A DNA stretch of 64,000 nucleotides from Flavivirga algicola (GCF_012910715.1 NZ_JABBHF010000001.1:617268-681267); one strand, 5' to 3'. Positions 18,327 through 27,856 are shown, counted from the stretch's first letter. The notes: a model not told the origin generated them from the letters alone. Numbers and translations are program-made.

Positions 18327-19631
18327 TTAAGCAACAACTTCGCCGTAAAGGTCAAAATCTTCTGCTTCAATAATTTTCACGGTAGTAAACTCACCTGTTT
18401 TTAAATAGGTTTTAGTCGCATCAATCAGTACCTCATTATCAACATCTGGCGAGTCATACTCGGTACGCCCTATAAAATAGTTGCCTTCTTTCCTATCGAT
18501 AACGACTTTAAAGGTCTTTCCTATTTTTTCTTGATTGAGTTCCCATGAGATCTGCGACTGTACCTCCATAATCTGGTTAGCACGTTCTATCTTTACCGCT
18601 TCTGGAACATCGTCTTCTAAATTGTAGGCATGTGTGTTTTCTTCGTGAGAATATGTAAAACAGCCCAAACGCTCAAAACGCATATCTGCAACCCACTGTT
18701 TCAATATTTGAAAGTCTTCTTCTGTTTCACCAGGGTACCCAACTATGAGTGTTGTCCTTATTGTCATATTTGGAACAGCAGCCCTAAATTCTTTAAGTAA
18801 TTTAGTAGTTTTCTCTTTTGTCGTTCCGCGTCGCATACTTTTTAAAATAGCATCTGAAATATGCTGTAATGGAATATCTATATAATTACAAACTTTAGGC
18901 TCGCGATTCATAACTTCCAAGACGTCCATGGGAAAACCTGTAGGAAATGCATAATGTAAGCGAATCCATTCTACACCATCAACTTTCACCAAAGCCTCCA
19001 GTAGCTCTGCCAGATTTCGCTTTTTATATAAATCTAACCCATAATAGGTCAAATCTTGTGCTATTAATATAAGTTCCTTAACACCATTCGCAGCTAATTT
19101 TTCGGCTTCAACAACAATATCTTCTATGGGGGTGCTTCTATGTTTTCCCCGCATAATCGGAATAGCGCAAAAACTACAAGGTCTGTCACAACCTTCAGCA
19201 ATCTTTAAATAAGCATAATTTTTTGGGGTTGTTGTTAAGCGCTCTCCTATTAATTCATGCTTATAATCGGCACCCAAAGCTTTTAACAACCCTGGTAATT
19301 CTGTAGTTCCAAAATACTGATCTACATTTGGGATTTCTTTTTGTAAGTCTGGCTTATAACGCTCGCTTAAACATCCCGTAACAAATACCTTATCAACATC
19401 TCCTGCTTCTTTTTTTTGCATGAATTCCAAGATGGTATTCACACTTTCTTCCTTAGCATTATTAATAAATCCACAGGTATTAATAACGACAATATTCCCT
19501 TCATCTTCATGAACAACATCTTTACCGCTAGCTTTAAGTTGTCCCATTAACACCTCACTATCGTAAACATTTTTACTACAGCCAAGGGTTACAACATTTA
19601 TCTTGTTTTTCTTAAGAGTTTTTGTACGCAT
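18327..19631 (-). CDS. rimO: Ribosomal protein S12 methylthiotransferase RimO
   Basis: Radical-SAM enzyme that beta-methylthiolates Asp of ribosomal protein S12. The N-terminal UPF0004 domain carries cluster cysteines in VTLGCSKN, NTCGFI and GCLSERY. The radical-SAM motif CDRPCSFCAIP and a C-terminal TRAM domain follow. RimO rather than MiaB is supported by GKHRSTPIEDIV and the whole-length pattern (434 residues). It is divergently transcribed from the serine hydrolase gene, with a -7 element on each strand between them. Confidence 0.95.
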   Translation of the reverse strand: MRTKTLKKNKINVVTLGCSKNVYDSEVLMGQLKASGKDVVHEDEGNIVVINTCGFINNAKEESVNTILEFMQKKEAGDVDKVFVTGCLSERYKPDLQKEIPNVDQYFGTTELPGLLKALGADYKHELIGERLTTTPKNYAYLKIAEGCDRPCSFCAIPIMRGKHRSTPIEDIVVEAEKLAANGVKELILIAQDLTYYGLDLYKKRNLAELLEALVKVDGVEWIRLHYAFPTGFPMDVLEVMNREPKVCNYIDIPLQHISDAILKSMRRGTTKEKTTKLLKEFRAAVPNMTIRTTLIVGYPGETEEDFQILKQWVADMRFERLGCFTYSHEENTHAYNLEDDVPEAVKIERANQIMEVQSQISWELNQEKIGKTFKVVIDRKEGNYFIGRTEYDSPDVDNEVLIDATKTYLKTGEFTTVKIIEAEDFDLYGEVVA

Positions 19632-19690
19632 ACCATTTTCCCGAGAAGGTGGGAATCTTTTTAATTAATAACGATAACCAATTTAGGGCG

Positions 19691-19698
19691 CAAAGATA
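19691..19698 (-). promoter_or_regulatory. -7 promoter element of rimO
   Basis: The minus strand reads TATCTTTG, a perfect TAnnTTTG match, about 60 bases before the rimO ATG. It lies 21 bases from the opposing -7 element for the hydrolase gene. Confidence 0.6.
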
Positions 19699-19719
19699 CA
19701 ACCTTAATTAAACCTTTTA

Positions 19720-19727
19720 TATATTTG
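19720..19727 (+). promoter_or_regulatory. -7 promoter element of serine hydrolase gene
   Basis: TATATTTG matches the consensus. Its last three bases are the TTG that opens an upstream-extended frame, so the ATG at 19755 is the better start. Confidence 0.6.
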
Positions 19728-19754
19728 AAGGTCTTAATTGCTAAACCTACAACT

Positions 19755-20828
19755 ATGAAAAAAATGACTTATCTCTCATTATGCATCTTAACAATTTTAT
19801 TGAGTTGCTCTAAAGATAATGCTCCCACATCTCCCGAGGTTTTAGATGACACCCTTTATTTTCCACCTATAAATTCTAATACTTGGAAGACTAAATCTGT
19901 TAGCGATTTAGAGTGGAACACCACTGCTTTACAACCACTATTGGATTATTTAGAAGATAAAAACACAAAAAGTTTTATGATCCTTCATGATGGCAAAATT
20001 GTAGTTGAACACTATTTTAGCAATCATACTGCAACATCGCCTTGGTATTGGGCCAGTGCAGGCAAGACATTAACCACAGCTATTTCTGGAATCGCCCAAG
20101 AAGCAAGTTTAATAAATATCAATAACAAAGTTTCTGATTATCTAGGAATTGGTTGGACGAGCGCTCCTTTAGAAAAAGAAAACCTGATTACTTGTAAAAA
20201 TCTATTATCTATGAACTCTGGTCTGGATGATGGTTTAGGAGACAATGTGTCTACTGCAAACCTTAAATACATAGCCGATGCTGGTAGCAGATGGGCTTAT
20301 CATAATGTGTATGTGAAAATGCAGGATGTTATTGCCCAAGCTAGTAGTCAAAGTTGGTCTGGATACTTTAACACAGTATTAAAGAACAAAATTGGTATGA
20401 CTGGTACATGGATAAATTCAAATGATTTTAATGTTTATTGGAGTAATACACGAAGCATGGCCCGTTTCGGCTTACTAATTTATGCCAATGGAAAATGGGA
20501 AAACACTCAAATAATCCCAGAAAATTTTTTAAATGAAGCCACTAATACATCTCAAAGCATCAACCAATCTTATGGATACTTATGGTGGTTAAATGGAAAA
20601 CCGACTTACCACTTACCCGGAAGCCAATTAGAATTTAATGGTGCGTTAATTCCCAATGCACCTACAGATATGTATGCTGCTTTGGGTAAAAATGATCAAA
20701 AAATTTATGTTGTTCCCAGTAAGAAATTAGTCATAGTGCGTATGGGAAATGCTGCAGATAATATCAATTTTGCTTTATCTACTTTTGATAATGATCTCTG
20801 GGCCAAAATAAATGCTTTGATTAATTAG
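19755..20828 (+). CDS. Beta-lactamase-family serine hydrolase lipoprotein
   Basis: Penicillin-binding/beta-lactamase-fold hydrolase of the class C/esterase group (Pfam Beta-lactamase type). The signal ends LTILLSC (Cys18), so it is a lipoprotein. The catalytic SxxK is in SAGKT, preceded by HYFSNHTATSPWYWA. The YxN-type tyrosine is probably in WAYHNVYVKMQDVI. A late LPGSQLEFNG stretch occupies the place of the KTG box. Real substrates of such enzymes are usually peptides or esters, and resistance should not be assumed. Convergent with the nuclease gene; an inverted-repeat element lies between them. Confidence 0.85.
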   Translation: MKKMTYLSLCILTILLSCSKDNAPTSPEVLDDTLYFPPINSNTWKTKSVSDLEWNTTALQPLLDYLEDKNTKSFMILHDGKIVVEHYFSNHTATSPWYWASAGKTLTTAISGIAQEASLININNKVSDYLGIGWTSAPLEKENLITCKNLLSMNSGLDDGLGDNVSTANLKYIADAGSRWAYHNVYVKMQDVIAQASSQSWSGYFNTVLKNKIGMTGTWINSNDFNVYWSNTRSMARFGLLIYANGKWENTQIIPENFLNEATNTSQSINQSYGYLWWLNGKPTYHLPGSQLEFNGALIPNAPTDMYAALGKNDQKIYVVPSKKLVIVRMGNAADNINFALSTFDNDLWAKINALIN

Positions 20829-20879
20829 TACTTGTCAATAAGCTATCCAGTAGTGAAATAAAGGCTTAAAAAACTAATT

Positions 20880-20974
20880 CGTCATTGCGAGGCTTTGTAA
20901 AAATCGCGGTAACCTGTTTAATTTCAGATTTAATTCTAAAGAGTTACCATGTCTACACTCAACTCGCAATGACG
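20880..20974. repeat. MITE-like inverted repeat element
   Basis: A 95-base element with perfect 12-base terminal inverted repeats, CGTCATTGCGAG (20880-20891) and its complement (20963-20974). A nested second pair is GGTAAC (20908-20913) and GTTACC (20943-20948). It sits between two convergent genes and contains no coding sequence. CGTCATTGCGAG-type palindromes recur in many bacterial genomes. It may also serve as a transcription stop. Confidence 0.75.
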
Positions 20975-21007
20975 CATTATACTTTGACCTTTATTTTATT
21001 AATTTTT

Positions 21008-24000
21008 CTAACGCTTTATCAATATCCTAGTTTTAGCATGTTTCCCATTAATTTTAGTCTTTAAATAATAGAACCCACATCTTAAATCACCTAATTGCAG
21101 ACCGATATTGGATTTACCAGCACTAATTTGATGAAATGACGATTTTAAAAGCTGTCCATAGAAATTGTAAATCTTTAATTCTACTTCTGCTTCCATATTA
21201 CTATTTAAGATCACATTAGTGTAGGCTACAAAAGGATTGGGAGACACTTTTAATCGAACTGTTGGTATAGGGTCTTGATCATTACAAGTTCCCAAATAAG
21301 CTCCTCTTGCCAAAAGAGCCCTTGCAGCATATTGATTCACACATAAAGTTCTGCCTTTAAAACACACTTGTATTTTAGGCTTTCTTTGTCTTTGATATCT
21401 CTGGTTGTATTGACTTGCTTCTGCCTCACAAGCAACATTTATTACAGTAACTTTTATCGTTGATGTTTGCGTACAACCATTAGCATCAGTAATAGTTATA
21501 CTGTATTCTGTGGTCTCTTCTGGGCAAACTTCTATGCTTGCTTGGGTTTCGCCAGTACTCCACTCATAATTATACGGGGCTGTGCCTCCTGTTACATTTG
21601 CAACTTCTAACAAGGTACAGGCTTGTGATTTATATCCAAAATACACTGTTGTATCATTAGTTGTAGTAACTGATAATTCGGGTGATTCTAAAATGGTAAA
21701 TTTTTCAATTATTACGTTCCCTAAAGCATCCGTTATTGTTACCATATGGTCTCCTCCACTTAAACCATTAATTGTATTTGTAGACATATCGCTCCCACTC
21801 CATTGGTAATTATAAGGTGCTATGCCACCAGAAACAGCTAGTGCTGCTGAACCATCTGACGTACCTGAACAAATAATATCTGTATGGACAAGCTCGTTAA
21901 CAACTAGTGATTTTATCTGTAACCTGGCTGATACTGGAAAATGATCTGATACCGTTCGGGTATAATCACTATCATAAAATTCGTAATGAACACGTTCGGA
22001 TTCATTTATATAATTATCGTTCAACTCATTAGAAATAGCAATGTGATCTATCATATTTTCTCTGGACACAAAAGATCTAAACCCTCCTGCACTTAAAGCA
22101 CTGGTTACTACATTATAATTCGTAGTATCTGTAACATATTCGTCGTAGCTAGTTAGTGTTGTTGCAACATCAGCAACGGTAACATCAACATCATCATTAT
22201 AATCACCTAACAATACAATATTTGCTATAGGGTATTGTGCATCTAAACTATCTTTTAATACTTCTACATCATATTTTCTCATATCGTATCTACTCTGAGG
22301 ATCTGAGCTGCTATTTGCCCTAGCATGCAAAGCAATAAAATTATATGGTTCTGTTTCACCATCAATATTAATATCTGCTGTCATTAAAAAAGGCAAACGG
22401 CCACTTGCATAAAAACGGTCTGTAGTACTTGGGTAATTAACCAATGCAGAGTCATCTCCTCCATTATACAAAGGGTGAATAGATTCTAACAAAACTTTAG
22501 TTGCGGTTACATTTACTGTCGCCGTATTATAAATAAATCCGACTTTCTGTTTAACACCAGGATCATTTGGTCTTGACACAGCTGGCGAAAGTATGTAATC
22601 GTACCCAGGAAGTTCACTTACCAATTGTGCAAATAATGCATCATCTGAAATCTCCTGAACCGCCAATACATCGGCCTTCAATTCATTAATTATAACTTTT
22701 ACACTATCTTTTTGAATGGTATCAGGCATCGGATTTCCTGCTGCTGGAGAGTTACTTTCATCTCCAAACCACTCAATATTCCATGTTACCACGTCTAAAG
22801 TTTTTTCTTTTGGAATATCTATTGGAGAGACAGGGGGCATGTATGCTCCTGCACAACCTATATCTGCAGCTGCTCTAGGAAGCAATTGATATAATTCAAA
22901 AAACCTACCTACAACGCCTATTACCTCATCACAAACTTCTGGCTGCCCTAAGCCTACTATTTCTTCGACATCATTATCGATTCTTAATTCTCCTGAACCA
23001 CTTGAATCTGCTAAAATATAATTAGAGTCTCCAAAAAGAACATCTCCTGGTTTTGGAAAAGCAGGATTTAAAATCTTAACCAATTCTGCTGGGTGGTTGG
23101 ACAATTCATCTAAAGTTATAACCAATGGTTCTATAGCCTGATTGGGGCTTCCATTGTTTTCCACTTCAGTTACAGGACTTATTTGAACTTGGTCTCTAAA
23201 AATACTTCTTATACCTTTTACAGTTATTGAATCTCCTATTTTAAAAACACCATCTCCATGAACTAATGCATCAAAAATGGCTATACCTCCAGTGTCGTCC
23301 TGTAAATAAGCAGATCCTGAAAATTCATCCGCTACAGTAAGCACACCTGTTACTTTTACTTCTTCCCCCAATTTATCTGCACCTCTAGCCTCAAGTATTG
23401 ATATTAATTCTGCTGGTTCACTAACGCCACCTTCTCCATACGTTCCAATAGGAAATGTTGTATTAACGGTTGTTCCATCTAAAGCATTAACACCACTAAA
23501 AGACCAATTTGCCAATAAAAAAGAACTTCCGTCTGGACCAGTATTATCGTTTCTATAAGCCCATCCATCTAGATATTCCCATGGCTGTCCTGAACCATCT
23601 GTGTTAATATCTCCAAAAACATCGATAACATCTCCGTTAAAAAACAATTCTACGGCATCATCACCATTTACTGAAGCAGCTCCCGATGTAAAATTAGGTA
23701 CAAAGCCAAAAAAACTATTAAAACCAGTCGTTTCGGATGCTACATAAATAAAATCTCCTGCATTTGCCGATCCAGACAAAGTAAACTCTTCCCCATCAGA
23801 TCCACCTCCATTATTAGCAGAACCAAAACCATATTTGCTTAAATCTGCAATATCTTGTTTAGCATAAAACTCGATAGCTTTTGGAATGCCTCCTGAAAGT
23901 GGTCCGTCTATAATTCCTGTTATAATTAAATCGGGTCCATAAGCCCCTAAAGGGAATGGAGTTGTCGCATCATTATTGGTCGTTGTACCATCTAAAGCAT

Positions 24001-25351
24001 TGGGAGTACTAAATATCCAATTTTCTATTACAAAAGTATTATTGTCTGCTCCTGTATTATCCTTCCTATAAGCCCATCCATCTAAATATTCCCATGGCTG
24101 ACCAGAACCATCTGTATTAATATCTCCAAAAACATCAACAACCACACCCGAATTAAATAACTCAATGGCATCATCACCATTAATACCTGCTGCTCCTGAT
24201 GTGAAATTAGGTGCAAAGCCAAAGAAACTTGTGAATCCAGTTTCCTCGGAGGCTACATATATAAAATCTCCTGCACTCGCCGATCCTGAAAATGTAAATT
24301 CTTGTCCATCTGTACCACCGCCATTATTAGCAGATCCGAAACCATATAGGCTTAAATCAGATATATCATTTACAGCATAAAACTCAATAGCCTTTGGCAC
24401 ACCCCCAGAAAGTGGTCCATCAATAACACCCGTAATAATTAAATCTGTCGATATTCCAGGAGGTGGCGGATCTCCTGCATTGGTTATTATATTTACTGGA
24501 TTACTTGCAACTGATACATTTCCTGCAGTATCTATAGCTTTTACCGTAAATGTGTAACTTGTATTTGGTGTTAGATTTATAATGGTATGTGTTGTCTCCG
24601 CCGAAGATGCTATTAAAGTCGTTCCGCTAAAAATCTGATAGGCCGTAACACCAATATTGTCTGTTGATGCTTCCCAGGTTAAATCCGTAGTAGTGTTTGT
24701 AGTATTAGAAGCTATTAGGTTTGTTGGGGCTGTAGGCGCTTCGTTATCAACAGTTCCTCCTCCACCATAAGTTCCTAAGGGAAATGGAACAGCTGCACTA
24801 GCATTGGAGGTTTCTCCATCTAAAGCGTTAGAGCCACTAAAAGACCAATTAGCCAATACAAAGATACTTCCATCTGGTCCTGTGTTCTCATTTCTATATG
24901 CCCAGCCATCTAAATATTCCCATGCCTGTCCAGAGCCATCTGTATTTATATCTCCAAAAACATCGATAACCGTACCTGACTTGAATAACTCAATAGCATC
25001 GTCTCCATTGATATTAGCAGCACTATTAGTATAATCTGGGGAAAAACCAAAAAAGTTTAAGAATTCTATTGCTTCAGAAGCCAGATAAATAAAGTCTCCT
25101 GAATTAACAGCTACTGCTGGCAAAGTAAATTCCTCTCCATCTGTACCGCCTCCATTATTGGCAGATCCGATACTATAAATACTTAAATCTGGAATGTTGT
25201 CAGTAACATAAAGCTCTACCCCTTTTGGTAAACCTCCAGGAAGAGGACCATCAAAAACCCCACTAATAATAATTTGCGAATTAGCTATTAATGTGCATAA
25301 AAAGGTCATTGTTATAATAACATGCCTTTTTTTAGAATAAATGTTTTTCAT
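21008..25351 (-). CDS. Secreted multidomain nuclease (ExeM-like) with T9SS tail
   Basis: Large extracellular protein of 1447 residues. After a signal peptide (about 1-26) come three closely similar lamin-tail-like repeats (about 27-200, 300-470, 472-640). Each has the patterns GSANNGGGTDG, NGDDAIELF and GDINTDGSGQ. An Fn3 domain lies between repeats 1 and 2 (about 205-292). An OB-like segment (about 645-840) precedes an endonuclease/exonuclease/phosphatase domain (about 855-1130: VVTWNIEWFG, VQEISDD, LLGDYNDD, SDHFPVSARL). Then come SprB-type repeats with PYNYQWS and PYNYEWS. The C-terminal 80 residues (VSPNPF...YNFYGQLL) are a type A T9SS sorting domain. It probably degrades extracellular DNA for nutrients or biofilm turnover. 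Confidence 0.92.
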   Translation of the reverse strand: MKNIYSKKRHVIITMTFLCTLIANSQIIISGVFDGPLPGGLPKGVELYVTDNIPDLSIYSIGSANNGGGTDGEEFTLPAVAVNSGDFIYLASEAIEFLNFFGFSPDYTNSAANINGDDAIELFKSGTVIDVFGDINTDGSGQAWEYLDGWAYRNENTGPDGSIFVLANWSFSGSNALDGETSNASAAVPFPLGTYGGGGTVDNEAPTAPTNLIASNTTNTTTDLTWEASTDNIGVTAYQIFSGTTLIASSAETTHTIINLTPNTSYTFTVKAIDTAGNVSVASNPVNIITNAGDPPPPGISTDLIITGVIDGPLSGGVPKAIEFYAVNDISDLSLYGFGSANNGGGTDGQEFTFSGSASAGDFIYVASEETGFTSFFGFAPNFTSGAAGINGDDAIELFNSGVVVDVFGDINTDGSGQPWEYLDGWAYRKDNTGADNNTFVIENWIFSTPNALDGTTTNNDATTPFPLGAYGPDLIITGIIDGPLSGGIPKAIEFYAKQDIADLSKYGFGSANNGGGSDGEEFTLSGSANAGDFIYVASETTGFNSFFGFVPNFTSGAASVNGDDAVELFFNGDVIDVFGDINTDGSGQPWEYLDGWAYRNDNTGPDGSSFLLANWSFSGVNALDGTTVNTTFPIGTYGEGGVSEPAELISILEARGADKLGEEVKVTGVLTVADEFSGSAYLQDDTGGIAIFDALVHGDGVFKIGDSITVKGIRSIFRDQVQISPVTEVENNGSPNQAIEPLVITLDELSNHPAELVKILNPAFPKPGDVLFGDSNYILADSSGSGELRIDNDVEEIVGLGQPEVCDEVIGVVGRFFELYQLLPRAAADIGCAGAYMPPVSPIDIPKEKTLDVVTWNIEWFGDESNSPAAGNPMPDTIQKDSVKVIINELKADVLAVQEISDDALFAQLVSELPGYDYILSPAVSRPNDPGVKQKVGFIYNTATVNVTATKVLLESIHPLYNGGDDSALVNYPSTTDRFYASGRLPFLMTADINIDGETEPYNFIALHARANSSSDPQSRYDMRKYDVEVLKDSLDAQYPIANIVLLGDYNDDVDVTVADVATTLTSYDEYVTDTTNYNVVTSALSAGGFRSFVSRENMIDHIAISNELNDNYINESERVHYEFYDSDYTRTVSDHFPVSARLQIKSLVVNELVHTDIICSGTSDGSAALAVSGGIAPYNYQWSGSDMSTNTINGLSGGDHMVTITDALGNVIIEKFTILESPELSVTTTNDTTVYFGYKSQACTLLEVANVTGGTAPYNYEWSTGETQASIEVCPEETTEYSITITDANGCTQTSTIKVTVINVACEAEASQYNQRYQRQRKPKIQVCFKGRTLCVNQYAARALLARGAYLGTCNDQDPIPTVRLKVSPNPFVAYTNVILNSNMEAEVELKIYNFYGQLLKSSFHQISAGKSNIGLQLGDLRCGFYYLKTKINGKHAKTRILIKR

Positions 25352-25512
25352 ACTTCATTAAATTTAAAAATGAAACTAAATATAAATCTAACAATTAAAT
25401 TAAGTTTATTCTTACGATTAATAAAATATTAGGTTTGTGTAAAGAAGTTCTTCGACGAATGGAAATTTCTTAACAAAAGAGAAGATTATTTATACTTAAT
25501 TTAATAATAAGA

Positions 25513-25941
25513 TTAGTTCCTTTTCTCAAAAGGAATAATAATTCCTTTTTCCAAATAGTTTTTTAAACCATTGAGCAGTATAGCCCAACAGAATGAGGAA
25601 TGTCTGTAATGATGGTTATCTTCTAACCAATTAACATGGCTAAATTTCACCAAAGTTTCTGAGTCTTGGACTTCTAAGTCAAATCCAAATGTTGTAGGGT
25701 TCCAATCTTTATCTGAATCTGTCATTTTTAAGTAAAATGATTCATTATTTTTCACTTCAGATACTTTACAGAACCAATTATAGGCATCTGTAAAATTTAG
25801 ATTGTACTCTGAATCGAATTCTGGAGTTCCAGAGCTTTTTAATGTCCACCAATTATTTAAATGTTCTGGTAATGAAACAGCATCAAAAACTACTTTTGGA
25901 GAAGCTTTGATTAAGAGATTATGGTAGATATTGTAGTACAT
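25513..25941 (-). CDS. SRPBCC / AHSA1-like domain protein
   Basis: A 142-residue START-fold protein of the activator-of-Hsp90 ATPase-like (AHSA1) group. The N-terminal IKASPKVVFDAVSLPEHLNNWWT is the usual first strand, helix and tryptophan motif. The central antiparallel strands (YNLNFTDAYNWFCKVSEV and VQDSETLVKFSHVNW) line the ligand cavity. The C-terminal long helix with SSFCWAILLNGLKNYLEKG closes it. The ligand is unknown. It sits 17 bases downstream of a small membrane protein gene on the same strand. Confidence 0.8.
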   Translation of the reverse strand: MYYNIYHNLLIKASPKVVFDAVSLPEHLNNWWTLKSSGTPEFDSEYNLNFTDAYNWFCKVSEVKNNESFYLKMTDSDKDWNPTTFGFDLEVQDSETLVKFSHVNWLEDNHHYRHSSFCWAILLNGLKNYLEKGIIIPFEKRN

Positions 25942-25958
25942 GTAGTTAAAAGTACTAA

Positions 25959-26300
25959 TTATTTACCATAGGGGTTAAAGCTTTGAATGAAATTATAAAT
26001 GTGAATTTCAAAAAAATAAGAAATCACAACAAACGAAAAGGTTATAAGAACTATAACTTTATTATAATTCTGACTTATCAGACTCTTTAAGGCATACCAC
26101 AAAATAAAGCTAAATACGGGTATAAAAAAATACAGAGGAAAATTAACGCAATAAAACAGATAGTCAGGAATTAAAGGATTGTTAGTATTGAAATACGATT
26201 GAATAAGAGAAACAGAATAGCTCAAAATTCTCATCACAGAATAAATTCCAGATATAATAATAAAAACTCGAAGCGTCTTCTTATCCCTTAAATCCAACAT
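25959..26300 (-). CDS. Small three-helix membrane protein
   Basis: I do not recognise this family. Three hydrophobic segments are apparent at about 12-33, 42-68 and 79-99 of 113 residues, with an N-terminal basic stretch (RDKKTLR) and short polar loops. It has no signal peptide cleavage motif. It is likely co-transcribed with the downstream AHSA1-like gene (17-base gap). The frame is uninterrupted and codon use matches the neighbours. Confidence 0.6.
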   Translation of the reverse strand: MLDLRDKKTLRVFIIISGIYSVMRILSYSVSLIQSYFNTNNPLIPDYLFYCVNFPLYFFIPVFSFILWYALKSLISQNYNKVIVLITFSFVVISYFFEIHIYNFIQSFNPYGK

Positions 26301-26323
26301 AAGAATTAAAAGATACCTGTCTT

Positions 26324-26343
26324 CACTTCGACTTCACTCAGTG
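26324..26343. repeat. Dispersed palindromic repeat, copy A
   Basis: CACTTCGACTTCACTCAGTG, two changes from the copy at 40810-40829. The CACT/AGTG ends form an imperfect palindrome. It sits in the gap between the small membrane protein and ftsY. Confidence 0.65.
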
Positions 26344-26366
26344 ACCACATACAAACACCAAAAGTT

Positions 26367-27320
26367 TTACTTAAAAAATGAATCCACAAACTCAAACTTA
26401 TTGAAGACCTGTAAATCCTCAATACCTTCACCAACACCAATATACTTTACTGGAATTTTTAATTGGTCTGAAATACCAATTACGACGCCTCCTTTTGCCG
26501 TTCCATCAAGTTTTGTAACGGCTAATGATGTAACTTCTGTAGCTGCTGTAAATTGTTTTGCTTGTTCGAATGCATTTTGACCTGTAGAACCATCTAAAAC
26601 CAATAGCACATCATTAGGCGTATTGTCCACTACTTTTTGCATGACACGCTTTACTTTAGTAAGCTCATTCATTAAGTTTACCTTATTATGTAATCGTCCC
26701 GCTGTGTCAATAATTACAACATCTGCATTCTGCGTGACAGCACTTTTTAAAGTATCGAATGCCACTGAGGCTGGGTCGCTACCCATAGATTGTTTAACAA
26801 TGGGTATATCTACTCTGTCCGCCCACACTTGTAACTGGTCTATGGCCGCAGCTCTAAAAGTATCTGCGGCTCCAAGCACTACTTTTAAGCCTTGTTTTTT
26901 AAATTGATAGGCCAACTTACCAATGGTAGTCGTTTTACCAACGCCATTAACACCAACCACCATGATAACATAGGGCTTTTTGTCCTGCGGAATGATAAAA
27001 TCTGTTTCTTCTCCTAAATTTGTTTCACTTAACAAACTGGCGATTTCTTCACGAAGGATCGTATTAAGTTCGTCGGTTCCTAGGTATTTGTCTTTTGCAA
27101 CACGTGCTTCAATGCGCTCTATAACTTTAAGTGTTGTATTAACTCCTACATCACTAGATACTAAAACTTCTTCAAGATCATCTAAAACATCATCATCTAC
27201 TTTAGATTTCCCCGCTACAGCTTTACTTAATTTCCCGAAAAAGCTGGATTTAGATTTTTCTAAACCTTTATCTAGGGTTTCTTTCTTTTCTGAAGAAAAT
27301 ATTTTTTTAAAAAAACTCAT
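26367..27320 (-). CDS. ftsY: Signal recognition particle receptor FtsY
   Basis: SRP receptor GTPase that docks ribosome-SRP complexes at the membrane. NG-domain motifs are present: G1 VVGVNGVGKTTTIGKL, the DTFRAAA insertion-box motif, G3 VIIDTAGRLHNK, G4 TKLDGTAKGG and G5-type VGEGIEDL. At 317 residues it lacks the long acidic N-terminal domain of enterobacterial FtsY and has only a short charged start, which is common in Bacteroidota. It follows DUF4295-rpmG-rpmB on the same strand but a strong hairpin separates it from them. Confidence 0.97.
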   Translation of the reverse strand: MSFFKKIFSSEKKETLDKGLEKSKSSFFGKLSKAVAGKSKVDDDVLDDLEEVLVSSDVGVNTTLKVIERIEARVAKDKYLGTDELNTILREEIASLLSETNLGEETDFIIPQDKKPYVIMVVGVNGVGKTTTIGKLAYQFKKQGLKVVLGAADTFRAAAIDQLQVWADRVDIPIVKQSMGSDPASVAFDTLKSAVTQNADVVIIDTAGRLHNKVNLMNELTKVKRVMQKVVDNTPNDVLLVLDGSTGQNAFEQAKQFTAATEVTSLAVTKLDGTAKGGVVIGISDQLKIPVKYIGVGEGIEDLQVFNKFEFVDSFFK

Positions 27321-27462
27321 ACTTTAAGTTTACTTAATTGTTATTTATTAATGACAGCGTTCTTTTTTCCTTGTGATGACGCTCAAAACATTTATGTCAA
27401 TTTTCACACCACAAATTTTTACTGCAATTATGGCAGAAAAACCTTCCAAATATAAACATAAA

Positions 27463-27490
27463 AAGCTGCTTTCTAAAAAGAAAGCAGCTT
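27463..27490 (-). terminator. Terminator of rpmB-rpmG-DUF4295 operon
   Basis: Twelve-pair perfect stem (AAGCTGCTTTCT), 4-base loop. On the minus strand it is followed by a T-run. It lies between the DUF4295 stop and ftsY, so ftsY should have its own promoter or depend on readthrough. Confidence 0.85.
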
Positions 27491-27514
27491 ATAATATCAT
27501 GAAGTATGACTGTT

Positions 27515-27667
27515 TTAGTTTTTGCTAAAAAAGTCTTTTACTTGATCTGGACTCATAATGGATTCAACAAACATGTAAGCTCCTGTTTTTGGTGATTTCA
27601 CCATTTTGATAGCTTTCGTTAATCTTTTAGATCCTGTTTGTAATGATGCTACTGATTTCTTTGCCAT
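27515..27667 (-). CDS. DUF4295 family 50-residue protein
   Basis: A 50-residue basic protein, conserved in Bacteroidota next to the L33 and L28 genes. The translation begins MAKKSVASLQTGSKRL and ends MSPDQVKDFFSKN. The ATG is 6 bases after the rpmG stop, so translation is probably coupled. The position and basic charge (many Lys and Arg) suggest a ribosome-associated role, but this is inference. It is too short for many automated gene calls. Confidence 0.88.
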   Translation of the reverse strand: MAKKSVASLQTGSKRLTKAIKMVKSPKTGAYMFVESIMSPDQVKDFFSKN

Positions 27668-27673
27668 GACTTA

Positions 27674-27856
27674 TTATTTTATCTCTTTATGAACTGTCAT
27701 ACGTTTTAGAATAGGATTAAATTTTTTAATCTCCATTCTATCTGGCGTATTTTTTTTATTCTTAGTAGTAATGTATCTTGAAGTTCCTGGTTGACCAGAC
27801 GCTTTATGCTCAGTACATTCTAAAATTACTTGTATTCTATTGCCTTTCTTTGCCAT
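27674..27856 (-). CDS. rpmG: 50S ribosomal protein L33
   Basis: The 60-residue protein carries the L33 pattern [20 protein letters not shown] and ends in [17 protein letters not shown]. Instead of the CxxC zinc pairs of some L33 proteins only one Cys is visible, so this is the zinc-independent type. It is the middle gene of rpmB-rpmG-DUF4295. Confidence 0.97.
   Translation of the reverse strand: MAKKGNRIQVILECTEHKASGQPGTSRYITTKNKKNTPDRMEIKKFNPILKRMTVHKEIK

Noticed and set aside
25515..25533. TTCCTTTT/AAAAGGAA inverted repeat at the end of the AHSA1-like gene.
   Set aside because: It lies inside the coding sequence and encodes the final residues; there is no T-run in the right place.
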